A DNA stretch of 64,000 nucleotides from Gnetum montanum. Taxonomy: Eukaryota; Streptophyta; Gnetopsida; Gnetales; Gnetaceae. The notes under the pieces were generated by a model. That model worked only from the letters and a program-made list of their open reading frames with translations, was not told the origin of the DNA and did no database searches. The position numbers and the translations under genes are program-made. The stretch covers positions 655,357 through 719,356 of the forward strand of contig MNCI01017497.1 in the NCBI GenBank assembly GCA_015680685.1. Reading direction: 5' to 3'. Shown in pieces: positions 22,551 through 33,420 of the stretch. Numbering within the stretch: position 1 is the first letter of the stretch; every line of letters begins with the position of its first letter.

Positions 22551-22627
22551 ACTGTTGCTACTGCCTAACAAGTTTCTTTTCTACAAGGAAACTAGAAGTG
22601 AATCTGAATTTATTGCACCAAGGCAGT
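22551..22627 (+). pseudogene. Duplicated host exon fragment, copy 1
   Basis: About 92 percent identical by eye over 75 bp to 28724-28800. Translated in the shared frame it gives L-L-P-N-K-F-L-F-Y-K-E-T-R-S-E, against L-L-P-D-E-F-L-F-Y-K-E-T-R-S-E in copy 2; two of the differences are G-to-A. It is followed within 20 bases by a stop. It sits exactly at the 5' edge of LINE B. It is a decayed copy of whatever copy 2 encodes. Confidence 0.5.
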
Positions 22628-22705
22628 AAATTCAAATTTATTTTACATTTCAAATTTATCTTTTAATTCACCTATGTGGTGATTGTTTAATCCATGCATC
22701 TATTT

Positions 22706-22714
22706 ATATCAACT
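22706..22714. repeat. Target site duplication of LINE C, left
   Basis: ATATCAACT directly before the T-run; the same nine bases flank the other end of LINE C (28718-28726). Confidence 0.8.
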
Positions 22715-22999
22715 ATTTTTTTGAGCAAAATTTGGGATTATATTACAAACAAGAAAGAAATATGTACCATCACAGACAAAAACACATCGGGGGAGGAACC
22801 CCCATCAGTATCTTAAATAAACCAAAATCAGGAAGCTTGCCCACCCCCACCAAACTTTGGGGATCTAACCCTCGGCAGAAACAAAAATAGATAAACAAAC
22901 AAAATGAAATAGGCCTTCTAGACCTTTTGCAGTAAGACCCCCTAGATAAGAAAAGCCAAAACAACAACAAAAAGAATAGGAGAACAGTGCACACTTGCC
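22715..22999 (-). other. LINE C 3' untranslated end and A-tail
   Basis: No conserved frame. Ends with the 3' terminal sequence shared with LINE E and a 7-base A-tail. Confidence 0.7.
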
Positions 23000-24463
23000 A
23001 ACCCCCTAATGGTGGTGAGGCAAATGTGCACACTTGCAATTTGGCCAAATCTGGGAATGTAGCAAATCAAGCTGCTCACAGTGTGCTGAGTATCCATGAA
23101 GGTAGTTGCATGTTGGAAGATTTTAAATGCCTTGGCCTTCCTAGCCGCCATAGCAGTAGGCCCTGTGCTATCAAGATGCAGCTTGGCGGACACAAGCCGA
23201 ATGTGCCAATGTAGCTTTGGCCAAGTCACCTCTTTGTTAATTTGCATTTGCACATAGGGGAATTTCCCCTCTTGCAGCTAGGCAATGGTGTTTTTCTCAT
23301 GCACTCATCGTAACTAAACTTGCCACTCTTCTTCCTCATGGTGCTCATTATCTCGTTGTTCCATAGCTTCTTGTTTTAACATTTGTTGCTGTAGCTCTTT
23401 TCACTGCAATTCCTCCTTTATCTCTTGTTGAAGTCGATTCTCCATAGTAGCCAATGCTGTCGCATTCGTCGCCTCCTGTTGCCAACGTACTTCCTCAAGC
23501 ATTTCCTGGTGACGAGCTCGTAGCTCCTCCAACTTCTTACTAAGGGTCTCCTCCTTGGCCTCCCACTTTTCTTCCCACATCTTCCATCCGCATAAGTAGT
23601 TGCCTTCCACTTCAGTTCTACTTGCTTCCACGTGGTGTTCAAACCCTCCTCTGGCCCAACCACATCCTCAGCAGGCTCTTACCCTTTTGAGGCCATGAGG
23701 GCTAAAACAATGCACCCAAGCGGAAACTCCATCACTGCCGTAGTCTCTGATCGTCTCTGGCAGTGGTAAATAGAGTGGCAAATAGGTTGTTATGTAGTCC
23801 CCAAAACCCTCATCATGGGGGTTGACCTTACGTCCCTCCATAAAGCTAGAATGGGACCTGAGTGACTCCTAGGTCGTCTTTGCCTTAGCGAGGCCAGGAA
23901 AAATGCCGAAATGTTAACTTGTCTTCCCATTTTGAGGCACTTTAGTAGAGCAAAGTGGATGCCCTAGAGTTTCCAAGCATTACCTGTTTGGGTGAAAACC
24001 ATTCAACAAGCTCTACGGCAAGTTGCCACATAGTAGGCAACACGAACTTGGGAATTTGGCCATTGACAATTTGTGGAATTGGCCCATCAAAAAAGATGTG
24101 GGTGTCCTGGAGGCCACATAGAGATGGGATCACAACCTGGCCAAACACCAAAACATCCAACACCCTCGTAGGTGCATCTTCTGTGAGGTCAATCGTGACC
24201 CCACAGAAGGTAGTAGAGTTTCCTTGCTAGTTGGCGAGAAACTTGCCATTTGGCAAGGCTAGATCCCCCATCAACTGCTGCAGAAAATCTGCCCAACCTA
24301 CCCTCCTAACTAGGTCCCACTAATCCACATTACCCTAGAAATGCTTGTAGGAAGGTTTGAAAGTAGGCATCATTCCCATGGTGACAAGAGCCTCTTGCCA
24401 CAATCTGACCCCTTCCATTGCAACTTGTGCTGGCGGTGGAAGTTGCACTTGTCGGAAAACCAA
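23000..24463 (-). pseudogene. LINE C ORF2 C-terminal extension
   Basis: The zf-RVT frame (start 24649) and the open block 24163-23942 are in the same frame; between them every interruption examined is a TAG. The block carries VLDVLVFGQVVIPSLCGL and MWQLAVELVEWFSPKQVML, matching the first extension domain of B and D in layout. A coiled coil follows in other frames (23631-23401: KKLEELRARHQEMLEEV). A C-terminal part follows (23253-23050) with HEKNTIA, KFPYVQMQI and FKIFQHATTFMDTQHTV, which aligns with HEQNTRQ, GRCPYLTLGI and MQGVQQATSFMDTKDH of LINE E. Being inside the TSDs, it belongs to the LINE. Confidence 0.65.
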
Positions 24464-27285
24464 CTAGTTGCATGCTTGCCACAAACACCAAAGAATGGCA
24501 GTAGTCTTTGAATCTCCTTTTAAAATAATTGGGAGCGGGATTCTGGTAGTGCACCACATAGCAGTGCTAAATGTGCATTCAAAAGCAAAGTGTTGCCATG
24601 TTTTTGCCGCTTGTTTGCATGTCGGACACGTGTCTTCCATTCTTAGCATGTGTTAGTGTAACTCAACCCGTACGGGTAGAGCCGCATGGTTAATTAACCA
24701 TAGAATTGCTTTGATTTTTTTGGGCAGTCATTTCTGCCAGACTTGTTGCCATCTAGGAACCACATGGAATTGCTTTTTAATGACGAGCCTGGGCTGCACT
24801 GTAAGCCAACCAAGGTTAGTCATGCGTTGTGCATGGTAGTAGATCGAACACCAGAGAAGAGAAGGCATCACAATCCATTGTTGATATTTATGGTGCATGA
24901 TCTGAATCCATGACACCTCATCCATATCAAACCTAGACATTTGATGAACTAGTTGTTGCTATCCCATTGTGACCAGGTCACAAAATTTCAAAATCCCTAA
25001 TTTACCTACATCTTGAGGTTGCATGATTGTGTCCCATCCCCCTAGATGAATATGTTTCCCCCCTTTTCCCCTCAACCAAATGAAATTTCGAATCAATTGG
25101 TCCATCTTGCACCAACATTGAGGGGTAGGGAAGTAATGGAAGCTATAAATCAAGCAATAGGCAACAGAATCGAAGTGGCGAGCATGATTAGACCTTTCCT
25201 TGTTAGAAATTGGGTAGTCCAATGTCCAACTTGTTGCTGTATCTATTTTAGGAGTTGGACCCAGGCTCTTTTGTGATTCCAATCGAACATGGGAAAGCCT
25301 ACGTACCGATCACTATTAGTTTCGGGCAGAACTCCCAAAATTTGCATTATACTAGCTTTTACGCTGACATCGGTGTACATTATGTAAAGAGTAGATTTGG
25401 CATGATTCACCTCCAAACCAACCTCCCTCGCCATTCGCAATAAAGCTTGGTTCATAGCTCTTGCTTGCAGCATTGACTTACTGGTAAAAAGAATGGTGTT
25501 TTTGGTGTAATGTTCCATCATGTACTCAACCCCATTAACATGCAATCGCTGCACCCCTTCGGTACGACAATAATCTTGCATCGTTTCCATCACAATAATG
25601 AACAAATATGGTGATAATGGGTCTCCCTACCTGAAGAGAACCCCTAGAGCATCCCCTCAAGATCAATTGAGTAGGCCGTCGAAGATTGGATGTGAAGGCA
25701 TAAGTCAACAAATTTGTGGCTAAAGCCTTTCCCCACCATGATATCTTGCAACACATCCCAACTAATAGTATCGTAGGCTTCGCTATGTCAAGCTTGAAAC
25801 ATAGGTCAGGAAATCGCTTAGCCCGTAATGAGTGGAGAATCTTTTGTAATAACATAACTTGATCCTAGAGGAGCCTATCCCTCACAAAACTTGCTTGGTT
25901 ATGATGGACCAAACAGGGCATCAAAGGACCCAACCTCCTAAGCAGCAATTTAGTAAATAATCTGAGGAGGGTATTACAAACCCCAATCGGCCTGTAGTGT
26001 GAAGGCTTAGATAGGCACTCGAGCTTAGGGATAAGAACAATTTGTGAGCAATTTATTTCTTGGCGGATGTATCTCCAACGACGCATGCTATTGAAAGCGT
26101 CAAGGATATTCTGGCTCAGGACATTCACAAATTCCTGGAAAAATTCAATGCGTCACCCATCTGGTCCAAGTGCCCTACCCGTCTTCAAGTCCCCCATTGT
26201 AGTTTCTAGTTCCTCCCAGGTACATGGGTCTAGCAAGTGCTAGTTATCCTCCTCTATGAGAGTCTTTTGAACCTGGATTGAAAGAGGGACCCTCTCATGC
26301 CCTCGCTAGATGTTTCCCCACTACAACTGAAATTCGTGGGCAATATTTGTAGTTTGTTCCAGCACTTGTCTCTACTTGACCAAACTTTGTACCATTTTTG
26401 CAAGGTTGTTAGCTTGGGCGGTGGCAAAGAAAAACCTTGTCGGTCTATCACCATCCTTCATCCACTAGTTACATGATCATTGCCACCAGTATTCCAATTC
26501 TTCCTGATCTCGTTGCTGTAGTTCAAGGAGGGCCTATTCTTCTTGCGCTAATGATTCCCCCTCCTCCTGTCTCTCTTGAATTTGAAAAAGCTGTTGCTGG
26601 AGCATCCCCCGATGGAATCTAAACAAATATTTGTCCTCCTGTTGATGGGAACTAATCTCTTTTCTTAGGAGGTTTAGGTCGTTGGTTAGGAACTTGTGTG
26701 GATCCCTAGCTGTAGGACACTGGTCCCAAATAGTAGTCACCAGAGGACAGAGCCATGGCTTTAGAAGCCATGTCCTTTTGAAACAGAAACGAGATACTTT
26801 GGGATGTGACTCCCTTCCAATGACATAGAGCAAAGACTGGTGATCAAAGGCCTGCTATTTAGTCCTAGTTGCTTGCACTTTCTTCAGCATGAAGGGGGAT
26901 CCAACCCACACTCAATCAATCCGAGACATCACTCTAGCACTACCCTTCCGTCTATTGCTCCAAGTAAAACGATAGTTAGCAATTTCCAAATCCACCAGGT
27001 CGTGTTGGTGTAGGAACTACAGAAAGTGATGCTGATGCTCTAGATTGAGGCATCCACGAGATGGAAGGGTATCCTAGACAACACTGCTAGGCCACCTGCC
27101 CTCCACCGACAGGCAACTTGGTGAACTTGCCAACCCTTCCAATTCAGAAGCCCAAATTCCTAGTGCTGTAGCTTTGTCTCTTGCAAGCATGCCACATCAC
27201 ATTTATCCCTATTCACAGTTTCTTTTAGGACATGTCTCTTATAAGGGGTGCCTTGTCCTGTGCAATTCCATGTCATAATCTTCAT
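24464..27285 (-). pseudogene. LINE C ORF2: endonuclease remnant, RT, zinc finger
   Basis: The start ATG at 27285 (MKIMTWNCTG) overlaps the ORF1 TGA as ATGA. The endonuclease keeps Q-E-T-K-L but jumps past its centre, so the GDFN motif is missing; it resumes at a TWSNRRKG strand (about 26960). The linker follows (26833-26534), then RT: VLIPKLECLSKPSHYRPIGV (about 26050), FKLDIAK (about 25800), and the palm, where YADD reads Y-T-K-N (about 25530-25518). Then the thumb and zf-RVT C-P-T-C...H-F-A-F-E-C (about 24630-24580). Both catalytic Asp are lost, so this copy is dead. Confidence 0.85.
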
Positions 27286-28563
27286 TGTCTATCGTTGATT
27301 CTCTTACGGTAGACCTCTTTCAAGGTCGTTTGAATGCCTAAGTCAATTTCTAGTTGGGTTTGGCAATTCCTCACTAGTGGAGTAGACGATCGCTCAACCT
27401 TCGCATGATCCATGGATACTCGCAACCCCTCTTTGCTACCAGTGTTTGGTAGGGTCGCATTGCTCAAACGAGGTTTAGTGGATCCTCTAACCATAGTTAC
27501 CCAACCCCCCAAGGGAGGGAACTCTTTCCCCAGCACTGTAGGTTCAAGAGGGGTGGCAAACCCCTACTTGGGCCCTATGTTGGCTGACCCACTAGCAACC
27601 TTTGTTGGTTCGACTGTTGTGCCCAATCCATCAATAGCCGACACCGTTGGGATTGACTTCATATTCGCTTCTTGTCAAGGTAGCCCCACAAGGCCATAGG
27701 CTTTTTAGGCGGCCCGCGCGCCCCCCNNNNNNNNNNNNNNNNNNNNNNNNNNNNNNNNNNNNNNNNNNNNNNNNNNNNNNNNNNNNNNNNNNNNNNNNNG
27801 GCTTAGCAGCCCCACCCATCTTGGCTTGACAAACCTTAGTTGTGTGGCCTGGTTTACCATAGAAATGGCAAGGTCCCACCATAGGGTTAGGGCTTGGGAC
27901 CTTCGTCAATAAGTTCTCATATTCAACAGTAATGTGCTCGTCCCTTGAGGGTAGGGTCAAAACAACCTCCTTGAGCATGTTCATTGATGATAAGGACCTC
28001 CAAACGTAGAAATGGCTGAAACCCATTTCCTCTATCGATGTGGTGAACTTATCCAGGGCAATGAACTCCCCAAAAAAAGCAGCAAATGACTTGATAAACT
28101 CTGGCATCCAGATTTCCCACGGGATACCTGAAGCTTGGATCCAAATCGACACTCGAGAGAAAAGGTCTAGGTCTTGATGTGCACCAGCTTGCCATGGCAT
28201 AAGGGCAAGGACACGGGCACCAAGAAACCACGGCACCCCCTGCCCCAGCAAAACCCCATCACGATCTTGAACAGTATGAAACATGAAGAGGATGAGTTCC
28301 TTGGTTAAACTCCTCACCCCAATGGTATCAAGACCCCAGGTAGCAATGACCCATTTGCAGACCAACTCCATCTTGGTTTGAACCCCTTGTGACACAAAAT
28401 GCCCAATCAGGCTACTCTCAACTATGCTAACACCATCTGATGGCATGTAGGAAACCTCCACATGCAATGAGCTGTCAACTCGTGCCAAGGTCTCGAAGAA
28501 GCCCTTCGGCACATCATCTCCCCACAAGCCTTGGCCAGGTTTGCCACCCATCTGCCCCAGCAC
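27282..28563 (-). pseudogene. LINE C ORF1 (DUF4283 plus degenerate knuckle)
   Basis: A single open frame runs from the ATG at 28563 to the N gap at 27799, and a further open segment runs from 27536 to the TGA at 27282. The DUF4283-type core includes GIPWEIWMPEFIKSFAAFF, then GEFIALDKF and SHFYVWRSL (about 28150-28000). The knuckle reads CHFYGKPGHTTKVC (about 27870-27830): the second Cys of the CCHC is Tyr. The C-terminus is K-E-V-Y-R-K-R-I-N-D-R-Q. It is the best-preserved ORF1 here. Upstream (28715-28564) is a Gly-rich open stretch, possibly an N-terminal extension or 5' UTR. Confidence 0.85.
27727..27799. other. Assembly gap (73 N) in LINE C ORF1
   Basis: A run of N between GC-rich (CCGCGCGCCCCCC) and ordinary sequence. 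It hides the linker between the zinc knuckle and the ORF1 C-terminus. Confidence 0.95.
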
Positions 28564-28717
28564 ATTTCCTTGCTACTACCATCCACCAAGCCACCCTTGC
28601 CACCTACGCTCACTAGATTACCCACACCCATGGACCCTCTTACTCCTGCTCCATTGCCTCCCATTCCAAAAATCCTCCTTGGGGAAGTATGTTTTCTCTC
28701 TTTGTGCTTTTTCATTC

Positions 28718-28726
28718 ATATCAACT
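28718..28726. repeat. Target site duplication of LINE C, right
   Basis: ATATCAACT, identical to 22706-22714, at the 5' edge of LINE C. Confidence 0.8.
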
Positions 28727-28860
28727 GTTGCTACTGCCTGACGAGTTTCTTTTCTACAAGGAAACTAGAAGTGAATATGAATTTACTGCACCCAAGCAAG
28801 AGTTTTTAACTGTCCAACTTTGCCGTGAAGATCAGAAAGCTTTGTGTCTCTTCTGTTACC
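28724..28860 (+). other. Possible host exon, copy 2 of duplicated segment
   Basis: It is open in one frame from LLPDEFLFYKETRSEYEF through QLCREDQKALCLF and beyond to 28943. The first 75 bases are repeated at 22551-22627. A clear acceptor and donor could not be fixed (a pyrimidine-rich TTTCTTTTCTACAAG at 28746-28760 could be an acceptor), so exon edges are open. The peptide looks like genuine coding sequence but the family is not recognised. Confidence 0.35.
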
Positions 28861-28943
28861 TTCTCCATTGTTTGCTATCCATCACTGCATCCTATTCAAT
28901 TGGTCATTCTATGCCACAATTTGATTTGACTTTATTACTCTGA

Positions 28944-29267
28944 AGTTAAACATGGCTGTTTGCCCAAGTTTGATATGATTTCAGTTCAGTGTAGTTCAGA
29001 ATGAGCATGGTATTTGTTTAATATGATTGATGCCTAAATCACGTTCCTTTCCTGTTTCATGAGGATGGAATTATTGTTTTATTTAAGAGAATTAACATTT
29101 GGCTTAAGAGTCATTAGCTACACATGAATCCAAGATTTGGGTCTTAATGTTAATTTGGCTCTTAATAGAAATGAATGGTGAGAAAAAATTCATGTAGTTG
29201 ACTCCATGTAGTTGGGATATGTATAAAATAATGATAATGATGATAATGTGGCCTTGTTGATCCCTAG
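28944..29267 (+). other. Presumed intron sequence
   Basis: AT-rich, no conserved frame or mobile element. It contains a short ATGATAATG-type repeat at about 29230-29250 just before a good acceptor. Confidence 0.35.
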
Positions 29268-29420
29268 GTTACATGGCAGGCATGAAATTGAGAACATATT
29301 TAGCCACAAAACTTGTTGATTGAATGTCAGATGGTAACAAGCTGTCCAGAAGTGTCTACGTTGGCATTATCAAGAGTGGTTTGGATAAAGACAGCATCCT
29401 TAGTGTGAAGTTCTTAGGAG
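29268..29420 (+). other. Possible host exon with one in-frame stop
   Basis: A 153-base block between a good acceptor (GATCCCTAG, 29267) and a donor (GGAG/GTATTT, 29421). The best frame reads YMAGMKLRTYLATKLVD, stop (TGA), MSDGNKLSRSVYVGIIKSGL and so on to VKFLGG. The stop and the phase-1 end, which does not fit the next exon directly, mean an exon is missing, the edges are wrong, or the gene is damaged here. Confidence 0.35.
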
Positions 29421-29975
29421 GTATTTAGGATTTTGCAGATTGTCATTTTGAATTAACTGAATGTTGCCTAAATTCGGAATGATCCTTTGTGTTTGAATTT
29501 AAAAGCAACAAAACTCTAACCGGCCGTTTAGGTGATGTCATTGAAGTTCGACACTGCTGTGATAAAATGGTTATTATATTAAATGCAGTTCTTTTAAATA
29601 TTTCCAATACACTCTTAACTTAAAATACTTGAAGCTCATATCATGCTAAAGTATGATGAGACACATCCCTGTACTTTGTCAACTGTACTATCAACAATGA
29701 TTAAATGTACACCCCAATCTTTTGGGTTGTGCTTTTACTTCCAGTAATAGATAAACAATGCAATTTCAATTTACCATGATTTACTACCAAGCCCACTATA
29801 ACATCTTCATTTATCTCAACTGTCAAATGAATAGGTATGTTAGAATTCAAAGACCTATGCTTTACGGTTTTTGGAGTCCAACATTCAAAGAACAATATGA
29901 TGCAGTTATTACACTGGTAGCCATGTTTTCTTGAAAATATATTTGTAGTTTTAAATATGGTTTTTTTAAATGTAG

Positions 29976-30063
29976 GTTGAAGAGTACATACAAGGAGACA
30001 CTCGGATTAATCAATATCCAAAAGTTGTTAAAGGTGAATGCAAGATTGTACTTGAATGGCAAG
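29976..30063 (+). CDS. Putative host-gene exon d
   Basis: 88 bases between an acceptor (AAATGTAG, 29975) and a donor (CAAG/GTAACT, 30064). Open as VEEYIQGDTRINQYPKVVKG then ECKIVLEWQ plus one base. The phase-1 end is completed by the first two bases of the exon at 41515, so the two splice in frame. Product not recognised. The intron after it is about 11.45 kb and contains LINE D, an RTE fragment, LTR element H and LINE E. Confidence 0.5.
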
Positions 30064-30295
30064 GTAACTAATCTACCTAAATTATAGACTTTGTCAATCA
30101 TTTGGATGTAAGTGTAATCTATGGATATTTATTACTTGATATGATAATTATTCATCGTGTAAATGCTATATTAACATCTTTAATTTTGTTTCAAAATTTC
30201 CTTTTTAATTTCTGTTTTGTTAAAAAAAATACTTGTTTTAGACGACGGAATATGCATGTCTGGATAGGAATTTTTTTAATGAATTTGTGAGGCGA
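30064..30295 (+). other. Presumed intron sequence
   Basis: AT-rich sequence between the exon d donor and the truncated 5' edge of LINE D. Nothing recognised. Confidence 0.35.
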
Positions 30296-30436
30296 ATAAA
30301 CATTTTAAGTGGAAGCCTAGGCGACCTTCTGGGTCTTTACTGAGGCAGAGAGAGAGACATCCAAAAAGAGATTGATGTGGGGAATCAAGGGACCTTGAAG
30401 GTCTACAGAGAAAGGTCTCACAGTTGGCTGTGAAAC

Positions 30437-33420
30437 TTCTCACTGGGAATTGTATGGGGCAGGGTACTCCCTATAAAAGAAATACTTTGAAAGATTTGAC
30501 TAAGCAACAAGGTTGTGATTTGGTCCTCTTGCTGGAGACAAAACTTTGGCAGGAGAATCAGCAACCTCTATAATGGTCACGATGGAATACATATTTAGTT
30601 TTTTCAGTGGTCTAGCTAGAGCCTTGCGATTCTATCGAGGGGTAAGGTTTGGATTATCCTGGAGTTAAATTGGTCTCTGATTGTGTAGGATGAACTGAGG
30701 GATGTATGGAAAACTAATGTTTATGGTCCACAAAATTTTGAAAACAGATCTTTCAACTAAAGAGGGTTTCATAGTCTGTTCAAAACAAAGATAGGTGGTT
30801 CATTGCTGGGGACTTCAATCAACATTTTTATGATTTAGAGATATTAGGGGGAGACAACCCCCCCCTTTAGGGGTGGAAGAGATGCACAAGCTTATTGATG
30901 AACTCTCCCTTTTCAACCTACCTATTCATGGCTGTCTTTTCACTTGGAGTAATAGGAGTAAGGGTGCTGAGAGGATCATGAGGAGGATTGGTTGGGATTG
31001 GTATTAGCTAACTTGATGGGCAAATGGAGTTTCTAGTTAACATGACTGGATAGGGGGGCTTTTGATCACTACCCCTTGCTTTTGTCATGGTGGGCAACTG
31101 GAGGAGGAGGGGTAGAACCTCAACTTAGAAAGGAAGTGGAGGTTCTTTGGAGATGCTACTTGTCAAATCAAGACCCTTGGGACTTTCTTAAGGAATGTCT
31201 AAGACAGGTGAAGCAAAGCAGTAAAAGGTGGCCATATGATAGCATCTTTCCTTTAAGTATCTAAAGCAGGATTGGCAGTGGCACCTTCAAGAAGTTTATT
31301 TGAAGTAGTAGTAGGGCCTTGATAGACGGGAGGAGAAATTGAAGATTCTAAAAGAATTGCAAGAAATTTGTGTGGATGAGGAAATTTATTGGAGTGATTC
31401 CAAATTTCTTGGTTGAGAGGAGGTGACTATAATACTAAGTTTTTTCATGCTACAACTAAAGCTCACAAGAGCTCGAATTGCATCCATATGCTTAAGTTGA
31501 AAGACAAGGTCATCATGGATGAGTATGAAATTGCCATTGGTTTGGAAAATTTCTAGGGGAATATTTGGAAGAAGAATAATACTAAGAGCTTATCAATGTA
31601 GGTTACAATTGTTTTGGATGAGTGGGATAATAGTAATCTTTTAGCATTGATTACTAGCTAGGAGATTTGGATTGTAATTGCTTCTATAAAGGCAGACAAG
31701 GCTTCAAGTTTAGATAGATGACTTGTGGAAATTTTCAAGGAATTTTTTGATATCATTGAGGACAATGTTTTTTATGCTTTCAACCTCATGTTGAAGTAGG
31801 GCAAGTTCATTGAGAGTCTAACTCCTCTAGGGTGGTTTTCATTCCCAAGAGGGAGGATCCTAATACATTGTTTGACTATAGACCTGTTGGTTTTCATTCC
31901 CAAGAGGGAGGATCCTAATACATTGTTTAACTATAGACCTATTGGGATGTGCAATTCCTTGATGAGGGTGTTTTTGAAGATTCTAGTTAGTTGCTTATCT
32001 CCTTTACTGCACAAGTTTGTGGGAGGATGCCCACTGGGTTTTGTTTAAGTATGCTTTATTCAAGATCAGATTATTTTAAATTAGGAGTTCATTCATTTGG
32101 TAAATACAAGTTTCCAGCTATGTTCATTAAGCTTGATATTGCTAAGGCATATACCTCTTTCATGGGATGCTTTGAGGACTATAATGTTGAGGAAGGGATT
32201 CCACCTCCATTTTGTTATATTGTGCATTAATATCTAGCAGATTGAGGCTATCTCCATGGATATCAATGCTAAATTAAGGGGGTTCTTCACTACTTAGAGG
32301 GGCCTGTGAGAGGGGGCCCCTTTATCCCCCTATCTTTTTATTATTGCCATGGATACTATGCAGAATTATTTGCAGATTGTAGGGGTTAGAAGCATACAAG
32401 TTGCTGGGATTTGAAGTCTAGTGAACCATTACATAGATGATACCATGCTTACTTCCAAAGTGCCCCTTCCAAAAGCCAAAGATACTAAGTTTGCCTTGAA
32501 GATGTTTGAGGAGGAATTAGGTTTAGCTGTTAATTGGGACAAATTAGCTGCACACTTCTTTAATACTACTTTGGCATTAAAGAAGCTATTTGTAGAATAT
32601 TATAGATTAGGGAACGAGGAGTTAGAGACTCCTATCTTGGCATCTTGTTGTTTAACTAGAAAAGAATTCATACTTAGAGGGAGTTCATTCAAAAGTTCCA
32701 TTATTGCATGTAGGGATGGGTGACTTGTTTTCTTTGAAGCAAAGTTAGAATTATTTTTTCTTCCTCTAATTTGGCTGCCATTGCTAGATATGTTGCCTCT
32801 ATTTACATCCCCTTAAGTAAGCGATCCATAAAGTAAATACTATCATTAATTAGTTTGTCTGTTCTAGGGTAAGAATTGCCCAAGAACACACCTAGTTAAC
32901 TAGGATATTATTTCTATACTGTGGTAGTGTGGTGGCCTGGGGGTCCCAAAATTTGAAAATAGTATTTTAGGTAGCCAATAATGACTAATCCAAAAGATAC
33001 ATAATAATGATGATGCCATTTGGGTTCAAGTCAATGCATGGAATAGACTTATGTATGTAGTAGGCGATTTATAATCATCATTCATGTATTTAGTAGGTGG
33101 TTTATAATCATCATTCCATTATCTTAGGGATAAGAACAATACAACAAAGGATTGGATGATGGAAAAATATGATAAAGTGGAGGAATGGTGAAAGATTTGG
33201 AAAGGTTATATCCCATAGAAGATTAAAATCTCCACTTGGACATTATTGCGTTAGGCTATCCTAAGGCACTTCTTTCTTTAGTACTGCAGTTTGAATGTAC
33301 TTGATCATTGCGCACTTTGCTTTGATGACATGTTTGAAACAATGGAACATTTAATCTAGCATTATTGTCTTAGTTGCCAAGGGTGAACATTGGCAAACAT
33401 TTCTCTTCCATTAATCTTTA
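30437..33420 (+). pseudogene. LINE D ORF2: endonuclease, RT, zinc finger
   Basis: The ORF1/ORF2 junction aligns with those of A-C but reads CTGTGAAAC, so the ATG of the ATGA overlap is GTG. Endonuclease motifs E-T-K-L (about 30540) and G-D-F-N (about 30808) remain. RT shows the GFV-like finger at about 32035, FIKLDIAKAY near 32130, and the palm with Y-I-D-D (about 32430), the two Asp retained. zf-RVT appears as C-A-L-C...H-L-I...H-Y-C (about 33305-33380). The pre-RT segment contains a 55-bp tandem duplication that shifts the frame. Confidence 0.8.

Larger units (their letters stand above)
22715..28717 (-). mobile_element. LINE C: nearly full-length L1-like element with TSD
   Basis: A 6.0-kb minus-strand LINE flanked by a 9-bp direct repeat, with a short A-tail at its 3' edge (22716-22722 on the plus strand as T). 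It contains ORF1, ORF2 and the C-terminal extension in order. The 3' end (TAATATAATCCCAAATTTT, then CTCAAAAAA) resembles that of LINE E (TAATAGAATCCCGAATACTT, then CTCAAAAAA). It lies within the presumed 13.5-kb intron, antisense to the host exons. A 73-N assembly gap interrupts ORF1. Confidence 0.9.

Noticed and set aside
28049-28231. Minus-strand frame MVSWCPCPCPYAM within LINE C ORF1
   Set aside because: Lies in another frame over the well-conserved ORF1 core; shadow frame.
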